A stretch of 64,000 nt of DNA from Variovorax sp. KK3 (GCF_001984055.1 NZ_LYVO01000011.1:1-64000), one strand, 5' to 3'. Positions 26,808 to 38,965 are shown, numbered from the stretch's first letter. Notes: generated from the letters alone by a model not told the origin. Numbers and translations: made by a program.

Positions 26808-28055
26808 ATGCATCCGACATTTCATCGCAGCGCGATCGCCGCGCTCCTGTGCACGGCATTCCTCTCGCCGGCCGCCTGGAGCCAGGCCCGCGACGAGGCC
26901 CTGTTCGCCGCTGCCACCGCCGAGCAGCCGGCCGTGGTCAAGACGCTCGAGCGCCTGGTCAACATCGAAACCGGCACCGGCGACGCCGAGGGCATGGCCG
27001 CCGCCGGCAAGCTCTTCGAGGACGAGCTCAAGGCCCTGGGCTTCACCGTGACCCGCCACAAGTCGGCCGGCATCGTGGTCGGCGACAACATCGTCGGCAA
27101 GCTCAAGGGCAAGGGCGGCAAGAACCTCCTGCTCATGTCGCACATGGACACGGTGTACCTCAAGGGCATCCTCGCCAAGGCGCCCTTCCGCGTCGAAGGC
27201 AACAAGGCCTTCGGCCCCGGCATCGCCGACGACAAGGGCGGCAACGCCGTCGTCCTGCACACGCTCAAGCTGCTGAAGGCACGCGGCTTCCAGGACTTCG
27301 GCACGCTCACCGTGCTGTTCAATACCGACGAGGAAAAAGGCTCCTTCGGTTCGCGCGACTTGATCCAGGAAGAAGCCAAAGCCAGCGACTTCGTGCTGTC
27401 CTTCGAGCCCACGGGCGCGGAGACCGAGAAGCTGTCGCTGGGCACGTCGGGCATCGCCTACGTGCAGGTCAACATCAAGGGCAAGGCGTCGCATGCGGGC
27501 GCGGCGCCCGAACTGGGGGTCAACGCGCTGGTCGAGGCCTCCGACCTGGTGCTGCGCACCATGGACCTCGACGACAAGGCGAAAAACCTGCGCTTCAACT
27601 GGACCATCGCCAAGGCCGGCGCCGTGTCGAACATCATTCCCGACAGCGCCACCCTCAACGCCGACGTGCGCTACGCCCGCAACGAGGACTTCGAAGCCGC
27701 GATGAAGACGCTGGAAGATCGCGCACAGAAAAAGAAGCTCAAGGATGCCGAAGTCAAGGTGCTCGTCACCCGCGGCCGCCCGGCTTTCAATGCGGGCGAA
27801 GGCGGCAAGAAGCTCGTCGACAAGGCAGTGGCGTACTACAAGGAGGCCGGCGGCAACCTGGGCATCGAGGAGCGCACCGGCGGCGGCACCGACGCGGCCT
27901 ATGCCGCGCTGTCGGGCAAGCCCGTCATCGAGAGCCTGGGACTGCCGGGCTTCGGCTACCACAGCGACCAGGCCGAGTACGTGATGATCGACGCGATCCC
28001 GCGCCGCCTGTACATGGCGAGCCGGCTGATCATGGACCTCGGCGCCTCGAAGTGA
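26808..28055 (+). CDS. Secreted M20 zinc carboxypeptidase (carboxypeptidase G2-like)
   Basis: 415-residue M20A peptidase with a Sec signal (SAIAALLCTAFLSPAAWSQA), so periplasmic. The dinuclear zinc ligands are visible: His in LLMSHMDTVY, bridging Asp in GPGIADDKGGN, the catalytic Glu pair in NTDEEKGS, Glu/Asp in LSFEPTGAE and the final His in GFGYHSDQAEYV. The sequence corresponds to glutamate carboxypeptidase (CPG2), which removes C-terminal glutamate from folates and similar N-acyl glutamates. An AAGGAG lies 12 bases before ATG 26808. It is followed 13 bases later by an acyl-CoA dehydrogenase gene. True substrate range is unknown. Confidence 0.92.
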   Translation: MHPTFHRSAIAALLCTAFLSPAAWSQARDEALFAAATAEQPAVVKTLERLVNIETGTGDAEGMAAAGKLFEDELKALGFTVTRHKSAGIVVGDNIVGKLKGKGGKNLLLMSHMDTVYLKGILAKAPFRVEGNKAFGPGIADDKGGNAVVLHTLKLLKARGFQDFGTLTVLFNTDEEKGSFGSRDLIQEEAKASDFVLSFEPTGAETEKLSLGTSGIAYVQVNIKGKASHAGAAPELGVNALVEASDLVLRTMDLDDKAKNLRFNWTIAKAGAVSNIIPDSATLNADVRYARNEDFEAAMKTLEDRAQKKKLKDAEVKVLVTRGRPAFNAGEGGKKLVDKAVAYYKEAGGNLGIEERTGGGTDAAYAALSGKPVIESLGLPGFGYHSDQAEYVMIDAIPRRLYMASRLIMDLGASK

Positions 28056-28068
28056 GCCCGGAGCACCC

Positions 28069-29199
28069 ATGCTGCTGACCCCCGACCAGGAAGCCATCCG
28101 CGACGCCGTGCGGGCCTACGCGCAGGAACAGCTGTGGCCCCATGCCGCACGCTGGGACCGCGAGCACCTGTTCCCGAAAGAGGCGCACGCCGGCCTCGCG
28201 GAATTGGGTGCCTACGGCATCTGCGTGCCCGAGGAGGACGGCGGCGCCGGCCTCGACTACCTCACCCTCGCCCTCGTGCTGGAGGAGATCGCGGCCGGCG
28301 ACGGCGGCACGAGCACCGCCATCAGCGTCACCAACTGCCCGGTCAACGCCATCCTGATGCGCTACGGCAACGCCGCGCAGAAGAAGAAGTGGCTGCAGCC
28401 GCTGGCGCAGGGGCAAATGCTCGGCGCCTTCTGCCTGACCGAGCCGCAGGCCGGCAGCGATGCGTCGTCGCTGCGCACCACCGCGCGCAAGGATGGCGAG
28501 GGCTGGGTGATCGACGGCGTCAAGCAGTTCATCACCAGCGGCAAGAACGGTCATGTCGCGATCGTCGTCGCCGTCACCGACAAGGGTGCGGGCAAGCGCG
28601 GCATGAGTGCCTTCATCGTGCCCACCGACGCGCCCGGCTACAACGTGGCCCGGCTCGAAGACAAGCTCGGCCAGCATTCGAGCGACACCGCGCAGATCAA
28701 TTTCGACGCTTGCCGCATTCCGGCCGAGAACCTGATCGGCCAGGAGGGCGAGGGCTACAAGATCGCGCTCGGGGCGCTCGAAGGCGGCCGCATCGGCATC
28801 GCGGCCCAGAGCGTCGGCATGGCGCGCAGCGCCTTCGAGGTGGCGGTGGCCTATGCCAAGGAACGCCAGGCCTTCGGCGGCTCGATCTTCGACCAGCAGG
28901 CGATCGGCTTCCGGCTCGCCGAATGCGCGACGCAGATTGAAGCGGCGCGCCAGCTGATCTGGCATGCGGCCAGCCTGCGCGACGCCGGCCAGCCTTGCCT
29001 GAAGGAAGCCGCCATGGCCAAGCTCTTCGCCAGCGAGATGGCCGAGCGCGTCTGCAGCGCGGCCATCCAGACACTGGGCGGCTACGGCTACGTCAACGAC
29101 TTTCCGCTGGAGCGCATCTACCGCGACGTGCGCGTGTGCCAGATCTACGAAGGCACATCCGACATCCAGAAGCTGCTGATTCAAAGAGCCCTGGCCTGA
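28069..29199 (+). CDS. Acyl-CoA dehydrogenase
   Basis: FAD-dependent enzyme forming the 2,3-double bond of an acyl-CoA. Motifs: AFCLTEPQAGSDASS (FAD site 1), GVKQFITSGKNGHV, the substrate loop LGQHSSDTAQINFD, and the C-terminal YEGTSDIQKLLIQRALA carrying the catalytic base Glu in its usual short-chain/medium-chain position. The length of 376 residues is typical. Because the Glu is in the C-terminal site, it is not an isovaleryl-CoA dehydrogenase; a short-chain or branched acyl substrate is likely. It starts 13 bases after the M20 peptidase gene. Confidence 0.93.
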   Translation: MLLTPDQEAIRDAVRAYAQEQLWPHAARWDREHLFPKEAHAGLAELGAYGICVPEEDGGAGLDYLTLALVLEEIAAGDGGTSTAISVTNCPVNAILMRYGNAAQKKKWLQPLAQGQMLGAFCLTEPQAGSDASSLRTTARKDGEGWVIDGVKQFITSGKNGHVAIVVAVTDKGAGKRGMSAFIVPTDAPGYNVARLEDKLGQHSSDTAQINFDACRIPAENLIGQEGEGYKIALGALEGGRIGIAAQSVGMARSAFEVAVAYAKERQAFGGSIFDQQAIGFRLAECATQIEAARQLIWHAASLRDAGQPCLKEAAMAKLFASEMAERVCSAAIQTLGGYGYVNDFPLERIYRDVRVCQIYEGTSDIQKLLIQRALA

Positions 29200-29217
29200 A
29201 GGGGACGAGCGCGCGCC

Positions 29218-29655
29218 ATGCCTGGACGCTTGCCAGACCCCTGCCCCTGCGGCCGCCGCGACCGGCGCGGCGCGCCGCTCGTCTATGCCGACTGCTGCGG
29301 CCGCTACCTCGATGACTTCGAGCGCACCCCGGCGCCCGATGCCGAATCGCTGATGCGTTCGCGCTACACGGCCTTCGTGCGCGAGCGGTCCGGCTATCTG
29401 CTGGGCACCTGGCACCCGTCGACCCGGCCGTCCCACTTGGACTTCGAACCCGGCGTCCGCTGGCTGGGGCTGGAGGTGCGCGCGCACCGCGCCGAGGACG
29501 CCGACCATGCCGAAGTCGAGTTCATCGCCCGGCACCGCGACCGCTCGGGTGCTGCCACGCGGCTGCACGAGCGAAGCCGCTTCGTGCGTGAACCCGACGG
29601 GCCGGGCGAGGGCGGCATCGTCCGTTGGTACTACCTCGACGGCGATCAGCGCTGA
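29218..29655 (+). CDS. ychJ: YchJ family metal-binding protein (UPF0225)
   Basis: 145 residues. The N-terminal SEC-C-like cysteine motif PCPCGR...YADCCGRYL is followed by the YchJ core (LMRSRYTAFV, YLLGTWHPSTRP, WLGLEV) and a C-terminal beta-rich NTF2-like part (VEFIARHRD, ERSRFVRE, WYYLDGD). The molecular role of YchJ proteins is not established; zinc binding by the SEC-C motif is likely. It starts 18 bases after the acyl-CoA dehydrogenase stop on the same strand. Confidence 0.88.
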   Translation: MPGRLPDPCPCGRRDRRGAPLVYADCCGRYLDDFERTPAPDAESLMRSRYTAFVRERSGYLLGTWHPSTRPSHLDFEPGVRWLGLEVRAHRAEDADHAEVEFIARHRDRSGAATRLHERSRFVREPDGPGEGGIVRWYYLDGDQR

Positions 29656-29710
29656 ATCCGCGGCCGGCACGCGGCCTGGGGCGCCTGCCTACATCCGGTC
29701 GAGCTTCACT

Positions 29711-29727
29711 GCTACCGATTCGGTAGC
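29711..29727. promoter_or_regulatory. Perfect 17-base palindrome upstream of DUF3047 gene
   Basis: GCTACCGA (29711-29718) and TCGGTAGC (29720-29727) are exact inverted arms around one base. It lies in the 190-base gap between ychJ and the DUF3047 gene. No T-run follows, so an operator is more likely than a terminator. The regulator is unknown; the CTACCGA half-site resembles the style of TetR-family operators. Confidence 0.5.
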
Positions 29728-29846
29728 GAGGGTCGCGCATTGTGCGCAAAAAGGAGACAGACCGATTCCTTTCGGCTACTTTATCTGCGGCGCCTTCGCC
29801 GTCACACTGCTTCCAGACTCGAACAGGAACTACGACAGAGGGCAAC

Positions 29847-30686
29847 ATGGCAGCGCAAGGCACGATCATCACCACCATTCAGCGCCGGCTCGCGGCAGTG
29901 GTGGCCGTGCCCGTCGTCGCTTTGCTCTGGCTGGTCGCCCCGGCCGCGGCCATCGCCGAAGAAGCGATCGTCACGCCCTTCTCGGCCGCACGCGCCGCGC
30001 AGGCGCCCGAGCCCTGGCGCTTCGCCAGCCTGCCCGGCAAGGCGCCGACCCGTTTCGAGGTGGTGCAGGAGGGCGGCAAGAAGGTGTTGAAGGTCGAGGC
30101 CGACCAGTCCTACGGCAACCTCGTGCACCCGACGCGCGTTCCGCTCAACTCATCCACGTCGCTGGCCTGGCGCTGGCGCGTCGACACCTTCGTTCAGGAT
30201 GCGGACCTGCGCACGCGCGCGGGTGACGACGGCGCGGCCAAGCTCTGCGTGTTCTTCGACTTCCCGGCCGACCGCCTGTCCTTCGGCGAGCGCACCAAGC
30301 TCGCGCTGGCGCGCAAGACCACCGGCGAAGACGTGCCCAGCGAAGCGCTGTGCTATGTCTGGGACCAGAAGGAAGCCAAGGGCACCGAACTGGTCAACGC
30401 CTTCACCCGTCGCATCCGCATGGTGGTGCTCGAATCCGGCGCCGCCGCCACGCCGGGCACCTGGATGGGCGAGCGCCGCAACCTGCTGGCCGACTATCGC
30501 CGCGCCTTCGGCGACGAGGCCGGCGACACGCTGCCCGACGTGGTCGCGGTCGCCGTCTCGGCCGATGCGGACAACACGCGCGGCCATGGCCTGGCCTATT
30601 TCTCCGACATCGACCTGCGCAGCGTCACGACCACGCGCAGCGCCGAAGTCACGACGCCGGCCGCCCGCGCCGGCACGGCGGAATAG
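29847..30686 (+). CDS. DUF3047 domain protein, exported
   Basis: 279 residues with an N-terminal hydrophobic signal (LAAVVAVPVVALLWLVAPAAAIAEE), so probably periplasmic. The rest matches DUF3047: LAWRWRVDTF, CVFFDFPADRLSFGERTKLALAR, ALCYVWDQKE and a C-terminal GHGLAYFSDIDLRS. The function of the family is unknown. I start at ATG 29847 with GAGGG upstream, because this places the signal peptide at the N-terminus. The stop is 2 bases before the DedA-rhodanese start, indicating an operon. Confidence 0.82.
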   Translation: MAAQGTIITTIQRRLAAVVAVPVVALLWLVAPAAAIAEEAIVTPFSAARAAQAPEPWRFASLPGKAPTRFEVVQEGGKKVLKVEADQSYGNLVHPTRVPLNSSTSLAWRWRVDTFVQDADLRTRAGDDGAAKLCVFFDFPADRLSFGERTKLALARKTTGEDVPSEALCYVWDQKEAKGTELVNAFTRRIRMVVLESGAAATPGTWMGERRNLLADYRRAFGDEAGDTLPDVVAVAVSADADNTRGHGLAYFSDIDLRSVTTTRSAEVTTPAARAGTAE

Positions 30687-30688
30687 CG

Positions 30689-31689
30689 ATGAACGACCTC
30701 GTCGTCCTCCTGTCCGCCCAAGGCGCCCTCGTGATCTTCCTCGCCACGGCGGCGACGCGGCTCGGCGCGCCGGTGCCGGCCGCGCCCTTCCTCGTGGTGG
30801 CCGGTGGACTGGCCATGGGCGGGCAGCTGTCCTTCGGGGCCGTGCTGCTGGCCGCGGTGCTGGGCAACATCGTCGGCGACGGCGCCTGGTTCCTGGCGGG
30901 GCGCCGCTGGGGCTACCGCGTGATGCGATTCCTCTGCCGCATCTCGCTGTCGGCCGACACCTGCGTGCGCCGCAGCGAAGCCATCCTGGGCCGCTGGGGC
31001 GGGCTGTCGCTGATTGCGGCCAAGTTCGTGCCGGGCGTGTCGGTGGTCGCACCGCCGATGGCCGGTGCGCTGGGCATGTCGAACACGCGCTTCATGGCCT
31101 ACGAGACGGTCGCCGCGCTGATCTGGTCGCTGGGCTTTCTGGGCATCGGCGCGCTGTTCCACACGGCCATCCAGGACGTGCTGGCCGTGATGTCCAGCGT
31201 CGGCCTCACGGCCACCCTGGTCGGTGCGCTGCTGCTGGCTGCATTCGTGGCCTGGCGTTATCGGGCACGCCGCGTCGCGCGCAGGGCCGACGATGTCGAG
31301 CACATCGAGGTCGCCGCACTGCGCGAGGCGATGGCTACCGGCCGTCGCCTCACGGTGATCGACCTGCGCTCGGTCGATGCGCGCTCCATCGACGACCGCG
31401 TGCTGCCGGGTGCGATCGCCATCGGCTATGCCCAGCTGCCGGATCGCTTGCACGAACTCAGTGTGGCCCGCGAGCTGGTGGTCTTCTGCGACTGCCCGCA
31501 CGACGAGACGTCCATCGCCGCGGCGCGGCTGCTCGCGCAGTCGGGCCTGCCGCGCGTGCGCGTGCTGGCCGGTGGCATCGCGGCCTGGGCGGCGGCCGAG
31601 GCGCTGGCTTCCGCGCCCGCGCCGCTGGCAGACGACGAGTCGACCGTCGCCGTGCAGGCCACTCACGCCGCGCACGCTGTACAAGCCGC

Positions 31690-31693
<4 letters not shown>
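30689..31693 (+). CDS. DedA-family membrane protein fused to a rhodanese domain
   Basis: 334 residues. About residues 1-195 are a DedA/SNARE-associated membrane domain (ALGIFLATAATRLG-like start, GNIVGDGAWFLAGRRWG, AKFVPGVSVVAPPMAGALGM, four to five helices). After a basic linker, residues 210-305 form a rhodanese domain (LTVIDLRSVDARSID, LPGAIAI, active-site loop VVFCDCPHDETS with Cys, RVLAGGIAAWAAA). The loop lacks the CxxGxRS form of sulfurtransferases. DedA proteins include undecaprenyl-phosphate flippases; the purpose of the rhodanese fusion is unknown. It ends in an Ala-rich tail. Confidence 0.87.
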
Positions 31694-33789
<2,096 letters not shown>

Positions 33790-33836
33790 GCCGGACGGGG
33801 AGGGGGGCGGCGCATGAGGCAGATACCATCGGCCTC

Positions 33837-34529
33837 ATGCCTTCCATCCCTTTCGATGCCGTCCTCTTCGACTGCGACGGCGTGCTCGTGGACTCCGAAC
33901 CCATCACCAACCGCGTGCTCGCCGAAATGCTCGGCGAACTCGGCTGGCGGCTCACCACGCAGGACGCGATGCGCATCTTCACCGGGAAGGCGGTCAGGGA
34001 CGAGACCGCGCTGATCCAGGCGAAGACCGGTGTCGCCATCACGCCCGAGTGGCTCGGCCAGTTCTGGCAGCGCCGCAATGCCGCGCTCGACAGCGAACTC
34101 GTCGAGATCGCCGGCGCGCCGGTGGCGGTGCGCGAATTGCACCGCGCGCTCGACGGCCGCATCGCCTGCGCCTCGGGCGCGGACCGGCACAAGGTGCGGC
34201 TGCAACTGGAAAAGGTGGGTCTGCTCGATGCGTTCGAGGGCCGTATCTTCAGCGGCCATGAAACGCCGCGCTCCAAGCCGGCGCCCGACGTCTACCTGGC
34301 CGCAGCCGCCGCGCTCGGCGTCGATCCGACCCGTTGTGCGGTGGTGGAAGACACCGTGACCGGCGCCACTGCCGGCGTCGCGGCGGGCGCCACCGTGTTC
34401 GGCTACAGCCCCGGCGACCTGGGCCACAGCGGCCCGGAGGCGCTGCGTGCGGCCGGCGTGGCGCACGTGTTCAGCGACATGGCAGCGCTCCCCGCGCTGC
34501 TGGCGTCCTGGCCGGTCGTGCCGGCCTGA
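33837..34529 (+). CDS. HAD-superfamily phosphatase (beta-phosphoglucomutase/YieH-like)
   Basis: 230-residue HAD subfamily IA hydrolase. Motif I is LFDCDGVLVDSEP with both catalytic Asps; motif II is the Ser in ACASGADRHK; motif III is the Lys in PRSKPAPDVYLAAAAALG; motif IV is VVEDTVTGATAGVAAG. An alpha-helical cap lies between motifs I and II. The family includes 6-phosphogluconate phosphatase (YieH), phosphoglycolate phosphatases and sugar-phosphate mutases; the specific substrate is not deducible. It is 47 bases after thiC. Confidence 0.9.
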   Translation: MPSIPFDAVLFDCDGVLVDSEPITNRVLAEMLGELGWRLTTQDAMRIFTGKAVRDETALIQAKTGVAITPEWLGQFWQRRNAALDSELVEIAGAPVAVRELHRALDGRIACASGADRHKVRLQLEKVGLLDAFEGRIFSGHETPRSKPAPDVYLAAAAALGVDPTRCAVVEDTVTGATAGVAAGATVFGYSPGDLGHSGPEALRAAGVAHVFSDMAALPALLASWPVVPA

Positions 34530-34544
34530 AACGGACTTGGGCGA

Positions 34545-34742
34545 TCAGTCGCGGCGCGGGCTCGCGGCCTTGGCCAGCGCGGTCAGCGACTCGGTCATGG
34601 CCTGCGCGCGGGCGGACCAGAAATGGGCGATCAACTGGTCGGCGTTCTTCTCGATGTTCGGGTGGACCCGCGAACGGCCCGAAGTGGCGGCGAACTCGAT
34701 CAGCGCCGCGTATTCGGAGGTGTCGGTGTCGGGGATGTGCAT
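34545..34742 (-). CDS. Small hypothetical protein, 65 residues
   Basis: I do not recognise a family. The product (MHIPDTDTSEYAALIEFAA...) is acidic at the N-terminus, helical and basic at the end (KAASPRRD), with no membrane segment. Codon use is like the neighbours. It lies on the minus strand downstream of the AraC-type regulator gene, convergent with the HAD phosphatase. A real small protein is plausible, but the ribosome site is weak. Confidence 0.5.
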   Translation of the reverse strand: MHIPDTDTSEYAALIEFAATSGRSRVHPNIEKNADQLIAHFWSARAQAMTESLTALAKAASPRRD

Positions 34743-34817
34743 GTCTCGATACTAGGTGGGCAAAGGGACTGCCCTTGTCGGCGTGAAACCCGAGCGGTGC
34801 CGGGGCGGCGAACTTTG

Positions 34818-35882
34818 TCACAAATTGCCCTCGCGCGGCAAGCCCCCTGAAGACCCAGCCGCGGCGGCACGCCGGAAATCGCCCGGCGTCATGCCGGCCC
34901 AGGCGCGAAACGCGCGCGAAAAGCTCTTCTCGTTGCGAAAGCCGACCGCCAGCGCGATGTTCTTGATCGGGCGTTCGGTGCGGCGCAGCTGCTCGGCCGC
35001 CTGCTCGTGGCGCACCGTGTCCTTGAGCTGCTGCAGCGAAACGCCTTCCTCCTGCAACTGCCGGTGCAGCGTGCGGGCCGAGACGTGGAGCAGGCCGGAC
35101 AGCGATTCCGCCGTCGCGCCCTGACGGCCCTGCGCGCGCAACAGCTCGCGCACCCGCTGGCCCAGCAGGCGGTCGCGCCGGTACTGGAGCACCGTCAGCG
35201 GCAGGGCGCGGCGCAGCATGGTCCGCAGCGCCTGCTCGTCGCGGCGCAGCGGCAGCGCCAGGTAGCGCTCGTCGAAGCTGTAGCTGGCCACCTCGGCGCC
35301 GAACTGCAGCTCGCCGTCGAACATCAGCGGATAGGCGTCGCGGTGCGGCGGCGCCTCGAAGGGAAAGCGCGCCGTGCGCAGCGACACGCGCGAGTCGATG
35401 ACCCACGAGGCATAGCCGTGCAGGAAGCGCAGGTTCGACACCAGGCAGAACTCGCGCAGCGCGCCCAGGTCCACGTTCTCGCGAATGGAAACCGTGGCTT
35501 GGCCGTTGCCCACGGTGAGTGCCATGTCGATGTCGTCGGTCAGCAGCCGGTGGTGCCGGCACCAGCGCTTGATCGCCACGCCCAGGTCCGGCGCGCTCAG
35601 CGAAGCCCGGCACAGCATGCCGTAGGTGCCCCAAGGCAGGCGGCGGCCGAACCAGCCCAGCGCCTCGTCGTCCAGCTCCTGCATCGCATGCGCCGACAGC
35701 GCCTCGAACTGTCCGGCCGTGACACGGCCCTGGGGCTTGGCCAGGTCGCGCGGCGCAATCTGTGCCTGCGCCAGGGCCTGCGACGGATCCTTGCCGTAGC
35801 GTTCGTATCCCAGCACGATCGCTCGGACGAAAGCCATGGGCGTGGCGGCGCGGCCGGCCGGCTTGAGGGGGGAGGCGGTCAT
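34818..35882 (-). CDS. AraC-family transcriptional regulator (OruR/ArgR-like N-domain)
   Basis: 354 residues. About residues 20-210 match the arabinose-binding-like N-terminal domain found in OruR-type AraC regulators ([41 protein letters not shown]). The C-terminal AraC DNA-binding domain shows both helix-turn-helix parts ([22 protein letters not shown] and [32 protein letters not shown]). The ATG at 35882 is chosen as the family-like start. It is divergent from liuA and so is a candidate second regulator of the leucine-degradation genes. Confidence 0.9.
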   Translation of the reverse strand: MTASPLKPAGRAATPMAFVRAIVLGYERYGKDPSQALAQAQIAPRDLAKPQGRVTAGQFEALSAHAMQELDDEALGWFGRRLPWGTYGMLCRASLSAPDLGVAIKRWCRHHRLLTDDIDMALTVGNGQATVSIRENVDLGALREFCLVSNLRFLHGYASWVIDSRVSLRTARFPFEAPPHRDAYPLMFDGELQFGAEVASYSFDERYLALPLRRDEQALRTMLRRALPLTVLQYRRDRLLGQRVRELLRAQGRQGATAESLSGLLHVSARTLHRQLQEEGVSLQQLKDTVRHEQAAEQLRRTERPIKNIALAVGFRNEKSFSRAFRAWAGMTPGDFRRAAAAGSSGGLPREGNL

Positions 35883-36013
35883 GGAACGCTGGGGATTCGA
35901 TGGCGCGATATGCAACCATTGTGACGCCAATTGCAACGGCAGCGGGCGTAAGCTGCGGCTGCCCGCGCCGTAATTCCGACGCGTCCGAATCTGCACCCCA
36001 GGAGACAAGCCCC

Positions 36014-37186
36014 ATGCACGACCCCGGCCTCAACTTCGACCTCGGCGAGACCATCGACTCGCTGCGCAGCGCGATCGCCGACTTCTCCGCCCACGAGATC
36101 GCGCCGCGCGCCGCCGAGATCGACCGCGAGAACCTGTTCCCGCACGACCTGTGGAAGAAGCTCGGCGACCTCGGCCTGCACGGCATGACGGTGAAAGAGG
36201 AGTACGGCGGCACCGAGCTGGGCTACCTGGCCCACATCATCGCGATGGAAGAGGTCTCGCGGGCCTCGGCCTCGGTGGGCCTGTCCTATGGCGCCCATTC
36301 GAACCTGTGCGTCAACCAGATCCACCGCAACGGCAGCGACGCGCAGAAGAAGAAGTACCTGCCCAAGCTGGTCAGCGGCGAGCATGTCGGCGCATTGGCG
36401 ATGAGCGAGCCCAACGCCGGTTCCGACGTGGTCAGCATGAAGCTGCGGGCCGAGAAGAAGGGTGACCGCTACGTGCTCAACGGCGGCAAGATGTGGATCA
36501 CCAACGGCGGCGATGCCGACACGCTGGTGATCTACGCCAAGACCGACCCCGAGATGGGCGCCCGCGGCATGACGGCCTTCATCGTCGAGAAGAGCTTCAA
36601 GGGCTTCTCGGCCGGCTCCAAGCTCGACAAGCTGGGCATGCGCGGCTCGAACACCTTCCCGCTCTTCTTCGACAACTGCGAGGTGCCCGAAGAGAACGTG
36701 CTCGGCGGCGAAGGCAACGGCACCAAGGTGCTGATGAGCGGCCTCGACTACGAACGCGCCGTGCTCTCCGGTGGCCCGCTCGGCATCATGGCCGCCTGCA
36801 TGGATGCGGTGATTCCCTTCGTGCACGAGCGCAAGCAGTTCGGCCAGAGCATCGGCGAGTTCCAGCTCATGCAGGGCAAGCTGGCCGACATGTACTCCAC
36901 CTGGCAAGCCACGCGTGCCTACGTCTACGCCGTGGGCAAGGCCTGCGACCGCGCGGACCATGCACGCACCTTCCGCAAGGACGCGGCCGGCGCCATCCTC
37001 TACTCGGCCGAGAAGGCGACGTGGATGGCCGGCGAGGCGATCCAGGCGCTGGGCGGCGTGGGGTACACGAAGGAGTTTCCGGTCGAGCGGCTGTGGCGCG
37101 ATGCGAAGCTGTACGAGATCGGTGCGGGCACGAGCGAGATCCGGCGCATGCTGATCGGGCGTGAGTTGTTCGCGGAGACGGCTTGA
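36014..37186 (+). CDS. liuA: Isovaleryl-CoA dehydrogenase
   Basis: FAD enzyme that oxidises isovaleryl-CoA to 3-methylcrotonyl-CoA in leucine degradation, 390 residues. The family-specific catalytic base is the Glu in [14 protein letters not shown], while the C-terminal position used by other acyl-CoA dehydrogenases is Gly ([12 protein letters not shown]); this combination is diagnostic. [15 protein letters not shown] and [10 protein letters not shown] are the FAD motifs. A GGAG is 9 bases before the ATG. It heads the liu operon, divergent from the AraC-type regulator. A strong hairpin begins 4 bases after the stop. Confidence 0.97.
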   Translation: MHDPGLNFDLGETIDSLRSAIADFSAHEIAPRAAEIDRENLFPHDLWKKLGDLGLHGMTVKEEYGGTELGYLAHIIAMEEVSRASASVGLSYGAHSNLCVNQIHRNGSDAQKKKYLPKLVSGEHVGALAMSEPNAGSDVVSMKLRAEKKGDRYVLNGGKMWITNGGDADTLVIYAKTDPEMGARGMTAFIVEKSFKGFSAGSKLDKLGMRGSNTFPLFFDNCEVPEENVLGGEGNGTKVLMSGLDYERAVLSGGPLGIMAACMDAVIPFVHERKQFGQSIGEFQLMQGKLADMYSTWQATRAYVYAVGKACDRADHARTFRKDAAGAILYSAEKATWMAGEAIQALGGVGYTKEFPVERLWRDAKLYEIGAGTSEIRRMLIGRELFAETA

Positions 37187-37190
37187 ATAT

Positions 37191-37213
37191 TCCCTCTCCC
37201 TCTGGGAGAGGGA
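37191..37213 (+). terminator. Hairpin after liuA (possible read-through attenuator)
   Basis: TCCCTCTCCC (37191-37200) and GGGAGAGGGA (37204-37213) form a perfect 10-base stem with loop TCT, starting 4 bases after the liuA stop. No T-run follows, so it may limit rather than stop transcription or stabilise the liuA mRNA end. The arm text is close to the hairpin embedded in uvrA at 61883. Confidence 0.55.
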
Positions 37214-37261
37214 GCATTACCCGGCCTTCGCGCAGACAGAGTAAGCAAGACAGGAGACGAC

Positions 37262-38965
37262 ATGGCATTGACTGAAAGCCTCGACCGCGGCGCCACCGAC
37301 GTCCCGCTGATCGAGCAGACCATCGGCGATTTCTTCGACGACATGGCCCGGCGCCAGGGAGACCGCGATGCACTGGTCAGCGCGCACGAAGGCCGTCGCC
37401 TGAGCTATGTCGAACTGCAGCGCGAAGCCGACCTCCTGGCCAGTGCGCTCCTGTCGCTCGGCCTCGACCCCGGCGACCGCGTCGGCATCTGGTCGCACAA
37501 CAACGTGGCCTGGGTACTCATGCAGCTCGCCACCGCCAAGGTCGGCATCGTCCTGGTCAATATCAATCCGGCCTATCGCACCGCCGAGCTCGAGTACGCG
37601 CTCAACAAGGTCGGATGCAAGGCGCTGGTCACGATGCAGCGCTTCAAGACCAGCGACTACGTCGGCATGCTGCGCGAACTCGCGCCCGAACTGAACGCCG
37701 CGCAGCCCGGCGCCCTGCAGGCCGCGCGCCTGCCGCATCTGCGCACCGTGGCCTGGATCGACGTCGAAGGCCAGGGCGACGAACAGCCGGGACTCATGCG
37801 TTTCTCCGCGCTGCTGAACCAGGGCCGCGTCGACGATCCGCGGGTGTCCGAGGTCGCGAAGACGCTGCAGGCCACCGACCCGGTCAACATCCAGTTCACC
37901 AGCGGCACCACCGGCTTCCCCAAGGGCGCGACGCTGACCCATCGCAACATCCTCAACAACGGGTTCTTCATCGGCGAATGCATGAAGCTCACGCCCGAAG
38001 ACCGGCTGTGCATTCCCGTGCCGCTCTACCACTGCTTCGGCATGGTGTTGGGCAACCTGGCCTGCCTGACCCACGGCGCGACCATCGTCTACCCGAACGA
38101 CGGCTTCGACCCGCTCACGGTGCTGCAGACCGTGCAGGCCGAGCGCTGCACCGGCCTGCACGGCGTGCCCACCATGTTCATCGCCGAGCTGGACCACCCG
38201 CGCTTCGCGGAGTTCGACCTGAGCTCGCTGCGCACGGGCATCATGGCTGGCTCGCCCTGCCCGACCGAGGTGATGAAGCGGGTGGTCGACCAGATGCACC
38301 TGCGCGAGATCACCATCGCCTACGGCATGACAGAGACCAGCCCGGTCAGCTGCCAGAGCTCCACCGACACGCCGCTCGACAAGCGCGTTTCCACCGTCGG
38401 CCAGGTGCAGCCGCACCTGCAGGTGAAGATCGTCGACCCCGAGACCGGCGCCATCGTCGCACCGGGCATGTCGGGCGAGCTGTGCACGCATGGCTACTCG
38501 GTGATGCATGGCTACTGGGAAGACGAGGAAAAGACCCGCGAGGCCATCGACGCCGAGGGCTGGATGCACACCGGCGACCTCGCCACCATGGACACCGAGG
38601 GCTACGTCAACATCGTCGGCCGCATCAAGGACCTGGTGATCCGCGGCGGCGAAAACATCTACCCGCGCGAGATCGAGGAGTTCCTGTATCGGCACCCGAA
38701 GATCCAGGACGTGCAGGTGGTCGGCCTGCCCGACAAGAAATACGGCGAGGAGCTCTGCGCCTGGATCATCCCGAAGCCGGGCCAGCAGCTCGAAGCCGAC
38801 GAGGTGCGCGACTTCTGCAAGGGGCAGATCGCGCACTACAAGGTTCCGCGGTACATCGAATTCGTCAAGGAGTTCCCGATGACCGTGACCGGCAAGATCC
38901 AGAAATTCAAGATCCGCGACGCCATGAAGCAGCAGCTAGGCATCAACGAAGAAAAGACAGCATGA
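37262..38965 (+). CDS. AMP-binding acyl-CoA synthetase
   Basis: 567-residue adenylate-forming ligase. The P-loop is [16 protein letters not shown] (about residue 217), with [21 protein letters not shown], the TGDLATMD hinge and the catalytic Lys in [12 protein letters not shown] near the C-terminus. It lies between liuA and liuB, so it may activate isovalerate, acetoacetate or a related acid, but medium-chain fatty acids are also possible. An AGGAG lies upstream of the ATG. Its stop overlaps the liuB start (ATGA), indicating translational coupling. Confidence 0.93.
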   Translation: MALTESLDRGATDVPLIEQTIGDFFDDMARRQGDRDALVSAHEGRRLSYVELQREADLLASALLSLGLDPGDRVGIWSHNNVAWVLMQLATAKVGIVLVNINPAYRTAELEYALNKVGCKALVTMQRFKTSDYVGMLRELAPELNAAQPGALQAARLPHLRTVAWIDVEGQGDEQPGLMRFSALLNQGRVDDPRVSEVAKTLQATDPVNIQFTSGTTGFPKGATLTHRNILNNGFFIGECMKLTPEDRLCIPVPLYHCFGMVLGNLACLTHGATIVYPNDGFDPLTVLQTVQAERCTGLHGVPTMFIAELDHPRFAEFDLSSLRTGIMAGSPCPTEVMKRVVDQMHLREITIAYGMTETSPVSCQSSTDTPLDKRVSTVGQVQPHLQVKIVDPETGAIVAPGMSGELCTHGYSVMHGYWEDEEKTREAIDAEGWMHTGDLATMDTEGYVNIVGRIKDLVIRGGENIYPREIEEFLYRHPKIQDVQVVGLPDKKYGEELCAWIIPKPGQQLEADEVRDFCKGQIAHYKVPRYIEFVKEFPMTVTGKIQKFKIRDAMKQQLGINEEKTA

